8,646 nucleotides of DNA. It comes from an uncultured Lachnospiraceae bacterium. Lineage in GTDB: Bacteria > Bacillota > Clostridia > Lachnospirales > Lachnospiraceae. The stretch's first letter is position 1; each line of letters begins with the position of its first letter. Below, one piece after another: positions 1 to 5,502 of the stretch. Below the pieces are notes generated by a model. The model did no database searches. It saw only the letters and a list, made by a program, of their open reading frames with translations, and was not told the DNA's origin. The stretch spans positions 1-8,646 of the forward strand of contig USDI01000083.1 in NCBI GenBank assembly GCA_900553305.1. The letters run 5' to 3'. The position numbers and the translations under genes are program-made.

Positions 1-731
1 TCTCCAACCTTTTCCTGAATTTCCTGACGGATCCGTTCGGCAACGACTTCACTGGAACCGCGAAGACTGCCCTCATCGGCCTGACCGTCCCCTGTTGTAT
101 CAACACCTGCAGATACATCATAAGGATAAATGCGTACGATGTTACGCAGGGCACTGTCACATTGCAGGGACAGGTATTCCTTATAGTTATCGACATTAAA
201 TACAGCTTTGGCAGTATCAACGACACGCCACATTACTGCAATACCGATTTCGATCGGGTTACCGAGACAGTCATTGATTTTCTGACGGTTATTATTGAGT
301 GTCATAATTTTTAAAGATACCTTCTTGCTGGCAGCCTGGGCAGCATTTATTTCACCTGTTGTACCTGTAGAAATCTTGAGAGAAGAGAGGGCACCGCCTG
401 TCGGGGCATCAATACCACTCTGATTCAGCTTGGTAGCGGCAGCCGGGTTGACAGCGGTACAGAAGGGATTTACAAAGTAAAATCCGGCTTCCTTTAAGGT
501 GCCGACATAGTTACCAAAGAGAGTAAGTACTAAAGCCTCCTGCGGTTTTAAAACCTTAAGGCCAAGGAAAGGAATCCAGCCGATTCCGAGATAGATCACG
601 GCAACAACACACAGAGGCTTTGAATGGTCAACACCGATACACATTAAAATCGCTGCAACGATATAAAGAGCAATAAAAAGCAGCATCATAGCCATTCCGT
701 TTTTCTTTTTGTTTAAAACTTTTTCTTCCAT
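1..731 (-). CDS. SPFH/band-7 domain membrane protein, N-terminal part (runs off left edge)
   Basis: The reading frame is open from the ATG at 731 down to base 1, giving 243 complete residues with no stop, so the C-terminus lies outside the window. The start is set by AAAGGAG at 742-748, ten bases before the ATG. Two hydrophobic segments (about residues 13-33 and 40-58) anchor the protein. They are followed by a classic SPFH entry: KPQEALVLTLFGNYVGTLKE then AGFYFVNPF (residues 62-90). Downstream are the beta-rich band-7 core, including an IGIAVMWRVVDTAKAVFNVDNY-type stretch, and the beginning of the charged helix ERIRQEIQEKVGE that usually leads into a coiled coil. SPFH proteins (stomatin/flotillin/HflK relatives) oligomerise on membranes and organise lipid or protease complexes. 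The particular role of this one is unknown. It is transcribed divergently from the LysR remnant. SPFH family confidence is high; function is not assignable. Confidence 0.9.
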   Translation of the reverse strand, partial: MEEKVLNKKKNGMAMMLLFIALYIVAAILMCIGVDHSKPLCVVAVIYLGIGWIPFLGLKVLKPQEALVLTLFGNYVGTLKEAGFYFVNPFCTAVNPAAATKLNQSGIDAPTGGALSSLKISTGTTGEINAAQAASKKVSLKIMTLNNNRQKINDCLGNPIEIGIAVMWRVVDTAKAVFNVDNYKEYLSLQCDSALRNIVRIYPYDVSAGVDTTGDGQADEGSLRGSSEVVAERIRQEIQEKVG

Positions 732-741
732 AATGAATTCA

Positions 742-762
742 CTCCTTTACATGATAATTATA
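742..762 (-). promoter_or_regulatory. -10 box and ribosome binding site of the SPFH gene
   Basis: Read on the minus strand, a perfect TATAAT lies at 762-757 and AAAGGAG at 748-742. The start codon is at 731. A transcript starting about seven bases after the -10 would have a leader of only about 20 bases. No good -35 is visible at 16-18 bases; that position is occupied by the TGATATCA repeats, so an activator or a repressor-controlled weak -35 is possible. The -10 and RBS are seen directly. Promoter activity is inferred. Confidence 0.5.
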
Positions 763-768
763 TTTATC

Positions 769-787
769 TGATATCAAAATGATATCA
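769..787. promoter_or_regulatory. Candidate operator: two TGATATCA palindromes 11 bp apart
   Basis: The 8-bp perfect palindrome TGATATCA occurs at 769-776 and again at 780-787, separated by AAA. The centre-to-centre distance is 11 bp, about one turn of the helix, so both sites face the same side of the DNA. They sit just upstream of the TATAAT of the SPFH gene, covering where its -35 should be, and in the divergent gap toward the LysR remnant. Tandem short palindromes in phase are typical of operators bound cooperatively by small dimeric regulators (for example ribbon-helix-helix or MarR/PadR-like proteins). Which regulator is not shown by the sequence. Confidence 0.5.
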
Positions 788-896
788 TTTAGAATTTGAA
801 ATGTCAATGGGGAAATGGAAGAGAATTATTTATAATAAAAGAGAACGCAGTGTGCAGCGGGAGATAAATCAGAATGGCAAAGGAGTGGATCATAAT

Positions 897-1156
897 ATGA
901 TGTACAACCCACAGCTTGAAACATTTATCAGCGTTGTTGAGGCAGGAAGCTTTAGCAAGGCGGCAGACAAGCATTTAACCGGTGTGAGAACAGCAATGAC
1001 GTGCTCCTTGCTGTGAAAAGCTGGGAAAGTATTCACCCGCTTATGAAGATCATACCGGTGGACTGGGATTATGCCATTCCGTTTGGACTGCTTTACTCGC
1101 AGGAACCTTCGGCCAAGGTCCGCAGGCTGGTGGACACGATTCAGAGGGTGAAATAG
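897..1156 (+). pseudogene. LysR-type transcriptional regulator remnant (internal deletion, frameshifted)
   Basis: After the RBS AAAGGAG (879-885), the ATG at 897 (or 900) opens a typical LysR N-terminus: NPQLETFISVVEAGSFSKAA, the first helices of the winged HTH. Resemblance stops around base 980 after about 28 residues. The frame then ends at 1014-1016. From about 986 a second frame carries a typical LysR C-terminus (VLLAVKSW, then HPLMKIIPVDWDYAIPFGLL, then a charged tail with KVRRLVDTIQRVK) to TAG at 1154-1156. LysR proteins are usually near 290-300 residues, so roughly 200 residues, including the rest of the HTH and most of the inducer-binding domain, are missing, and the two halves are in different frames. 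The protein cannot act as a normal regulator. It sits directly before a redox gene cluster, a usual place for a LysR regulator, so it probably once controlled it. A TATAAT at 831-836 may be its old -10. Confidence 0.85.
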
Positions 1157-1194
1157 ACCTATAACCAATAGATTTATACTGAATAACAAGAGAT

Positions 1195-1223
1195 GAGACT
1201 TCTGATGGAGTCTCTTTTTCTTT
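1195..1223 (+). terminator. Intrinsic terminator after the LysR remnant
   Basis: GAGACT at 1195-1200 pairs with AGTCTC at 1209-1214 across an 8-base loop. It is followed directly by TTTTTCTTT (1215-1223). The stem is short (6 bp) but correctly placed between the LysR remnant stop (1156) and the flavodoxin start (1276). A TATAAT at 1223-1228 right after it could serve as the -10 of the downstream flavodoxin gene, although no convincing -35 is visible. Confidence 0.6.
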
Positions 1224-1275
1224 ATAATAAGAGCATAAAGAATGAATCATTTATTTCAGAACAGGAACAGGAACG

Positions 1276-2022
1276 ATGAAGGCAGGAAAAGTAATTACTT
1301 TATTTATGAGTGTTGTAATGGCAGCAGGACTGCTGGCTGGATGTGGATCCGGCACTGCAAAGAGCAGCGCAGATGCTGATGTACAGGAGAATGTGGTAAC
1401 ACAGCAGCCTGCAGAAACAGACAGTGAAGACAGTGCATCTGTTACAGAAGAAACAGAGGATACAACCTTGGAGGCAGAAAATGCGGAAACTGCAGGCACA
1501 GAAGATACAGCCACAGAAGATACGGATGCAGGAAGCACAGGAAATACCTTGATTGTATATTATTCGGCATCAGCAAGTACCAAGGCAGTAGCAGAAAAGA
1601 TTGCGGCCGATACCGGTGCCGACCTGTTTGAGATTACACCGGTTACGCCTTATACCAGTGATGATCTGAACTGGACGAACAGTGACAGCCGTGTATCCAG
1701 AGAGCATGATGATGAAAGTCTCCGGGATGTGGAACTGACACAGATTACTCCGGATAACTGGGACAACTATGACACCGTATTGATTGGATATCCGATCTGG
1801 TGGGGCATTGCAGCATGGCCGGTAGATAATTTTGTCAAAGGAAATGATTTTACTGGAAAAACGGTGATTCCGTTCTGTACATCTGCTTCTTCAGGATTAG
1901 GCAGAAGCGGAAGCCTTCTGGAGGAAATGGCTGGTACCGGTACCTGGCAGGAAGGACACAGATTTTCTTCAGGAGCATCGGATTCTGATGTACTGGACTG
2001 GGTGGATACACTGGATTTATAA
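1276..2022 (+). CDS. Lipoprotein-anchored flavodoxin family protein
   Basis: The 248-residue product begins with a lipoprotein signal peptide: a basic start, a hydrophobic core, and the lipobox LLAGC with Cys23 as the lipidation site. Residues about 24-88 are a low-complexity acidic Thr/Glu/Asp/Ala/Ser linker, presumably a flexible tether. A single flavodoxin fold follows. TLIVYYSASASTKAVAEKIA (residues 91-110) is strand 1 plus the FMN phosphate loop, then YTSDDLNW and GYPIWWG (171-177), which is diagnostic of the flavodoxin_4-like family, then the strand DFTGKTVIPFCTSASSG. The likely role is electron transfer with FMN on the outer face of the membrane. The phosphate loop reads S-A-S-A-S-T, lacking the usual glycine of the T/S-x-T-G-x-T pattern, so FMN affinity may be altered. 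AGGAAC occurs twice before the start (1263 and 1269); only the first is at proper distance. It lies between two broken genes but is itself intact. Confidence 0.88.
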   Translation: MKAGKVITLFMSVVMAAGLLAGCGSGTAKSSADADVQENVVTQQPAETDSEDSASVTEETEDTTLEAENAETAGTEDTATEDTDAGSTGNTLIVYYSASASTKAVAEKIAADTGADLFEITPVTPYTSDDLNWTNSDSRVSREHDDESLRDVELTQITPDNWDNYDTVLIGYPIWWGIAAWPVDNFVKGNDFTGKTVIPFCTSASSGLGRSGSLLEEMAGTGTWQEGHRFSSGASDSDVLDWVDTLDL

Positions 2023-2078
2023 TGATAAAGAGCAGAAGTGAGAATGCATATGCCGGGTAAAGGCTTGGAAAGGTATAA

Positions 2079-2596
2079 ATGATGAAAGTATTATTGGTAA
2101 ATGGAAGTCCGCATAAGGAAGGCTGTACCTACACAGCATTATGCGAAGTGTCGAAAGCATTGAATGCCTTGATATTGCGGGGGATTATGACGGGTTTGTG
2201 TTTGGAACGCCGGTGCATTGGGGTGGAGCAAGCGGTGCAATGACTTCCTTTATGGACCGGGTGTTTTATGCAGATCTAAATGGAGGTGGAAATCGATTCC
2301 GCTTAAAACCGGCAGCAGCCGTTGTGTCTGCAAGAAGAGCCGGGACAACGGCAACCTGGGATCAGGTGAATAAATATTTTGGATTGATACAGATGCCGAT
2401 TATTTCGTCAAGATATTGGAATATGGTTCATGGAACGAATCCGGAGGAAGTAAAGCAGGATCTGGAAGGAATGCAGGTAATGCATGTACTTGGAGAAAAT
2501 ATGGCCTTTTTCATTAACTGTAAAAATATAGCACTTAAGATGGGACTGGAAATGCCCAAAGCCCCAGAGTTTGTATTTACAAATTTTATCCGTTGA
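2079..2596 (+). pseudogene. NAD(P)H-dependent FMN oxidoreductase / iron-sulfur flavoprotein-like, internal deletion
   Basis: The ATG at 2079 (or 2082) starts MKVLLVNGSPHKEGCTYTAL, the standard first strand and FMN-binding loop of the NADPH-dependent FMN reductase/iron-sulfur flavoprotein family. About 29 residues in, near base 2165, similarity ends; that frame reaches a stop near 2240. A different frame then resumes with DYDGFVFGTPVHWGGASGAM (from about 2186) and continues through FMDRVFYADLNGGG, RLKPAAAVVSARRAGTTATW and WNMVHGTNPEEVKQDLEGM to TGA at 2594-2596, the normal C-terminus of the family. The missing middle, an estimated 45-60 residues, would hold strand 2 and the cysteine cluster seen in iron-sulfur members. 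The surviving downstream frame could start at an ATG at 2141, giving 151 residues, but without the N-terminal FMN loop. An intact ancestor would be near 200-210 residues. It lies 56 bases after the flavodoxin stop and was probably co-transcribed. Inactive function is inferred. Confidence 0.8.
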
Positions 2597-2606
2597 GTTA
2601 TATAAT
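2577..2606 (+). promoter_or_regulatory. Candidate promoter for the flavin reductase gene
   Basis: TTACAA at 2577-2582 and a perfect TATAAT at 2601-2606 are separated by 18 bases. They straddle the stop codon of the broken oxidoreductase and lie 38 bases before the flavin reductase ATG. This would let the intact gene be expressed independently of the damaged one upstream. It is read from sequence only; activity is inferred. Confidence 0.45.
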
Positions 2607-2643
2607 AGAAACAAAAAATAACATTCTGAAAGGAGTTAACACA

Positions 2644-3195
2644 ATGAGCAGAGTAAATTTTGGAGCAAAGCCGGTGATGTATCCGATGCCGGTTCTGATT
2701 GTAGCAACCTATGATGAAAATGGAGTACCGGATGCGATGAATGCCGCATGGGGAATCATTACCGATATGAATGAAATATCCATCAGTATGTCCCAGCATA
2801 AGACAACCGATAACCTTGCAAAGACCGGTGCATTTACCGTCAGCATCGGAACCGAGGATACGGTCGTTGCCTGTGATTATGTAGGAGTGGAATCCGCAGC
2901 CAAGGTTCCGGATAAGTTCGCAAAGTCCGGCTTCCATGCAACGAAATCGGAGTTCGTGAATGCACCGTTGATTGATGAGCTTCCCATGGCACTGGAATGC
3001 AAGGTAAAGAGCTTTGAAGATGGAATTCTGGTTGGAGAAATCGTGAATGTCAATGCCGAGGAAAGTATTCTGACCGATGGAAAGATCGATCCTTTCAAGT
3101 TAAAACCGATCACTTATGATCCGGTGAACAACACCTATATCGGACTTGGTAGCAAGGTAGGACATGCATTTAAGGATGGATTACAGTTAAAGTAA
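2644..3195 (+). CDS. Flavin reductase family protein (flavoredoxin-like, FMN-binding split barrel)
   Basis: The start is placed at ATG 2644 because AAAGGAG (2629-2635) sits eight bases before it. An in-frame ATG is absent further upstream; only a TTG at 2593 would extend it, overlapping the previous stop. The product is 183 residues, the usual size for flavoredoxin-type proteins. It shows the split-barrel pattern: KPVMYPMPVLIVATYDENGVPDAMNAAWG near the N-terminus (substrate/flavin strand), ISISMSQHKTTDNLAKTGAFTVSIG in the middle (residues about 43-68), a DYVG helix, an ECKV strand with VGEIVNV, and a C-terminal GLGSKVGHAFKDG tail. Members bind FMN and pass electrons from NAD(P)H or other donors. 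The substrate is not evident. Its neighbours are flavodoxin-fold proteins, which fits an FMN redox cluster. The next gene starts 19 bases after its stop and is probably co-transcribed. Confidence 0.9.
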   Translation: MSRVNFGAKPVMYPMPVLIVATYDENGVPDAMNAAWGIITDMNEISISMSQHKTTDNLAKTGAFTVSIGTEDTVVACDYVGVESAAKVPDKFAKSGFHATKSEFVNAPLIDELPMALECKVKSFEDGILVGEIVNVNAEESILTDGKIDPFKLKPITYDPVNNTYIGLGSKVGHAFKDGLQLK

Positions 3196-3214
3196 TCTGT
3201 AAAAGGAGTAGAGA

Positions 3215-3739
3215 ATGAAAAAATGGTATCAGAATAAAAAAGTATGGATTTTAGTCGGAGGCATTGTAGTTCTTGCAGGAATCGGTGGATTTGTGGCAAC
3301 TCATGTGAAGCTGTATCAGGATGGATCTGCTTCCGTATCCATCATTGGAGGAGCGGATGGACCGACCTCTATTTTTCTTGCAGGTAAATTACCCGGTCAC
3401 GGAGCGCAGGACCAGAACATTTCCACGTTGCCACTGGATATTACCATGCGTGTTGTCGATTATAAAGATGGAATTCTGACCGTAGAAATCGACAATCACA
3501 GCGGCTATGAGATGGAATATGGCAATGAATATTCCTTACAGAAGCTTGAAGGAGAGGAATGGGTAGAGGTGAAACCGAAGCAGGAATATGAATGGACGGA
3601 CATCGCGCATATCATTCCGGATCTTACAGTAAATACGGAAACCTATGACCTTACTCCCTTTGGAACACTTTCACCCGGAAAATACAAACTGGTGAAGAAC
3701 GATCTGGAAGCGGAATTTGAACTTACTGATGGTAGGTGA
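3215..3739 (+). CDS. Single-pass membrane protein with GGADGPTSIF motif and Ig-like domain
   Basis: RBS AAAAGGAG (3201-3208) sits six bases before the ATG. The 174-residue product has a short basic cytoplasmic start, one transmembrane segment (about residues 10-29), then SIIGGADGPTSIF at 42-54 just outside the membrane. From about residue 72 to the end lies a beta-rich domain: LDITMRVVDYKDGILTVEIDN, EYSLQKLEGEEWVEV, and LTPFGTLSPGKYKLVK. This resembles the bacterial Ig-like domains found on small Clostridial surface proteins, where the LxPGKYxLVK strand is typical. The GGADGPT motif is otherwise known to me from the beta subunits of sodium-translocating decarboxylases (OadB/MmdB/GcdB). Here it is isolated, without the multi-pass transporter. 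Orientation (domain outside) is inferred from the positive start. Function is unknown. It follows the flavin reductase by 19 bases. Confidence 0.75.
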   Translation: MKKWYQNKKVWILVGGIVVLAGIGGFVATHVKLYQDGSASVSIIGGADGPTSIFLAGKLPGHGAQDQNISTLPLDITMRVVDYKDGILTVEIDNHSGYEMEYGNEYSLQKLEGEEWVEVKPKQEYEWTDIAHIIPDLTVNTETYDLTPFGTLSPGKYKLVKNDLEAEFELTDGR

Positions 3740-3751
3740 GAATCATTCTCA
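3737..3751. promoter_or_regulatory. 15-nt Fur-like palindrome (7-1-7)
   Basis: TGAGAAT-C-ATTCTCA is a perfect 7-1-7 inverted repeat, overlapping the stop codon of the Ig-like protein gene. It matches the Fur-family consensus TGATAATNATTATCA at all but one symmetric pair of positions. It lies about 190 bases before enolase, close to a possible weak promoter (TTGATT 3762-3767, GATAAT 3783-3788, 15-base spacer). The palindrome is certain. Fur, PerR or Zur binding is inference only. No T-tract follows, so it is not a terminator. Confidence 0.4.
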
Positions 3752-3787
3752 AAAACAGATATTGATTTACCATGCAAAGTATGATAA

Positions 3788-3824
3788 TTTATTCGTAGTT
3801 AGACAAGACTAACATATGAATAAA
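3788..3824 (+). other. Hairpin in the enolase upstream region
   Basis: TTTATTC (3788-3794) pairs with GAATAAA (3818-3824). Inside it GTTAG (3798-3802) pairs with CTAAC (3809-3813) around a six-base loop, leaving a small internal loop. It is AT-rich and weak, with no T-tract. It is part of a 200-base gap between the Ig-like gene and enolase that contains no coding frame I can support. Confidence 0.35.
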
Positions 3825-3869
3825 ACATGTGAAGCCCTTTCGGTGCTATAAGTACTTTATGGTAACGAG

Positions 3870-3902
3870 GATGTCCTGCAAGACGCACACTTGCAGGACA
3901 TC
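3870..3902 (+). other. Perfect 13-bp hairpin in the enolase leader
   Basis: GATGTCCTGCAAG (3870-3882) and CTTGCAGGACATC (3890-3902) are exact inverted repeats with a seven-base loop. On neither strand does a T-run follow, so it is not an ordinary intrinsic terminator. The downstream arm ends 37 bases before the enolase ATG and 20 bases before its RBS. If transcription begins upstream, this would be a very stable 5' UTR stem. It could protect the mRNA, form part of an attenuation or protein-binding switch, or be a DNA operator. Confidence 0.6.
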
Positions 3903-3939
3903 TATATAGGGAAGTTCATCGTAAAGGAGATGCAGGTAA

Positions 3940-5235
3940 ATGAACTATTTAGAGATTGAAAAAGTAATTGGAAGAGAGATTCTTGATTCAAGAGGAAATC
4001 CTACTGTAGAGGCAGAGGTTACCTTGGTAGACGGAACAACCGCAAGAGGTACCGCACCGAGTGGAGCATCTACCGGTGAATTCGAAGCTTTGGAATTAAG
4101 AGACGGCGATAAGAGCAGATATTTGGGAAAGGGTGTAACGAAGGCGGTTGAGAACATCAACACCGTGATTGCCAACACCATTACCGGAATGGACGCCAGC
4201 GATATTTATGCAATAGATCAGGCGATGATCAAAGCAGATGGCACAAAGGACAAATCCAATTTAGGAGCCAATGCGATCCTTGCAGTTTCCATTGCAGCAG
4301 CAAGAGCAGCATCCCAGGCACTGGATATTCCTCTTTACCGTTTCCTCGGCGGTATTTCCGGAAATCGTATTCCGGTTCCGATGATGAATATTTTAAATGG
4401 CGGCGCTCATGCAGCCAACACCGTAGATGTTCAGGAATTTATGATTATGCCGGTTGGCGCTCCGAGCTTCAAGGAAGCGCTCCGCTGGTGTGCAGAAGTG
4501 TTCCATGCACTTGCTGCATTATTAAAGTCCAAAGGACTTGCAACATCCGTAGGTGATGAAGGTGGTTTCGCACCGAACCTTGCAAGTGATGAAGAAGCAA
4601 TCCAGTATATTCTGGAGGCTGTAAAGAATGCCGGATATGAACCGGGCAAGGATTTCATGATTGCCATGGATGCCGCATCCAGTGAGTGGAAAGGATCCGT
4701 AAAGGGAGAATACATTCTTCCCAAGGCAGGAACGAAATTTACTTCCGAAGGCTTAATCGAGCACTGGAAACAGCTCGTTGATAAATACCCGATTATCTCT
4801 ATTGAAGATGCATTGGATGAAGAGGACTGGGAAGGCTGGCAGAAGCTTACCAGAGAGCTTGGACATAAGGTACAGCTTGTCGGAGATGACCTCTTTGTTA
4901 CGAACACCGAACGTCTGGCAAAGGGTATTGAACTTGGCTGTGGTAACAGCATTCTGATTAAGTTAAACCAGATCGGTTCCGTATCCGAAACACTTGAAGC
5001 AATTAAGATGGCTCACAAGGCAGGCTACACCGCAATTGCATCCCATCGTTCCGGCGAAACCGCAGATACGACCATTGCAGATCTTGCTGTGGCATTGAAT
5101 ACCTGCCAGATCAAGACCGGTGCACCGAGCCGTTCCGAAAGAGTTGCAAAGTACAACCAGTTACTCCGTATTGAAGAAGAACTTGGTGACAGCGCTGTAT
5201 ATCCGGGAATCGGAGCCTTCAATATTAAGAAGTAA
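3940..5235 (+). CDS. eno: Enolase (phosphopyruvate hydratase)
   Basis: The 431-residue product has the normal bacterial enolase length and is complete. Enolase reversibly converts 2-phosphoglycerate to phosphoenolpyruvate in glycolysis, in the cytoplasm, with Mg2+. The visible landmarks are the N-terminal REILDSRGNPTVE and the mobile loop SGASTGEFEALELRD. Catalytic Glu207 lies in SVGDEGGFAPN. The Mg ligands are Asp244 (AMDAAS), Glu289 (SIEDAL) and Asp316 (VGDDLF). Catalytic Lys341 lies in the signature ILIKLNQIGSVSET, followed by SHRSGETADT and Lys392. Small differences from the common consensus (KLNQIGSVSET rather than KVNQIGTLTET) are within family variation. The start is supported by AAAGGAG (3923-3929), ten bases upstream. 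It appears monocistronic: a long structured leader precedes it, and a folded element plus terminator follow it. No other glycolytic gene is adjacent. Confidence 0.98.
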   Translation: MNYLEIEKVIGREILDSRGNPTVEAEVTLVDGTTARGTAPSGASTGEFEALELRDGDKSRYLGKGVTKAVENINTVIANTITGMDASDIYAIDQAMIKADGTKDKSNLGANAILAVSIAAARAASQALDIPLYRFLGGISGNRIPVPMMNILNGGAHAANTVDVQEFMIMPVGAPSFKEALRWCAEVFHALAALLKSKGLATSVGDEGGFAPNLASDEEAIQYILEAVKNAGYEPGKDFMIAMDAASSEWKGSVKGEYILPKAGTKFTSEGLIEHWKQLVDKYPIISIEDALDEEDWEGWQKLTRELGHKVQLVGDDLFVTNTERLAKGIELGCGNSILIKLNQIGSVSETLEAIKMAHKAGYTAIASHRSGETADTTIADLAVALNTCQIKTGAPSRSERVAKYNQLLRIEEELGDSAVYPGIGAFNIKK

Positions 5236-5253
5236 TTGTCATTTGCTTTTTTC

Positions 5254-5392
5254 AACTATTCAGAACTCCATTCGTAAAACCGCTGTTTCACAGCTTGAGT
5301 TTTACTCATGTAGTTACTTCGCCATATAAATTTGCTATTCTGTTTAGATGCAAGCATCCACAGAAAGCAAATTTGCATGGCTCTGAATAGTT
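5254..5392. repeat. Folded MITE-like element with 11-bp terminal inverted repeats
   Basis: AACTATTCAGA (5254-5264) is the exact reverse complement of TCTGAATAGTT (5382-5392), and CCAT/ATGG (5268-5271, 5377-5380) extends the arm after a small internal loop. Enclosed are two hairpins. One runs 5274-5305: GTAAAAC/GTTTTAC outer stem, GCTGT/ACAGC inner stem, three-base loop. The other runs 5328-5374: AAATTTGCT/AGCAAATTT, a bulged A, TTCTGT/ACAGAA, and an apical GATG/CATC. Together these would make a three-way junction in RNA or a cruciform-prone DNA unit of 139 bp. It lies between the enolase stop and the terminator and has no coding frame of its own. I see no clear target-site duplication. It may be a non-autonomous mobile repeat or a structured 3' UTR RNA; the sequence alone does not decide. 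Confidence 0.6.
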
Positions 5393-5413
5393 TCCACTTA
5401 TTTAGTCAAAAGC

Positions 5414-5449
5414 AGGGGTGTCTGTGCAGACAGGCATCCTTGTTTTTGT
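5414..5449 (+). terminator. Intrinsic terminator downstream of enolase
   Basis: AGGGGTGTCTG (5414-5424) pairs with CAGGCATCCTT (5431-5441) around a six-base loop, an 11-bp stem including three G-T wobbles. It is followed by GTTTTTGT. It closes the enolase unit after the folded element. The next gene begins about 50 bases later, so the right-hand operon needs its own promoter, which I could not identify with confidence. Confidence 0.7.
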
Positions 5450-5502
5450 AATAAAAGAGAGGTAGAATGATTAAGAACGAAAGAATGCAGGAGGAGATTT
5501 TC

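Noticed and set aside
801..896. N-terminal extension of the LysR remnant from ATG 801
   Set aside because: The extension is not LysR-like, and the RBS at 879-885 points to ATG 897/900.
2428..2937. Open frame antisense to the oxidoreductase remnant and flavin reductase
   Set aside because: It spans two genes on the other strand, has low-complexity His/Ile/Cys-rich content and no recognisable domain.
3762..3788. Promoter TTGATT/GATAAT upstream of enolase
   Set aside because: The 15-base spacer is short and both boxes are weak; it is mentioned only as a possibility.
4431..4952. Long open frame antisense to enolase
   Set aside because: It is a shadow of the strongly biased enolase codons and has no family signal or RBS.
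5254..5392. CRISPR-like or terminator reading of the folded region after enolase
   Set aside because: There are no regularly spaced direct repeats and no T-tract after the outer stem; the real terminator is at 5414-5449.
5467..5502. Earlier start for the histidine phosphatase
   Set aside because: The 12 extra residues are not family-like, and a much better RBS precedes the ATG at 5503.
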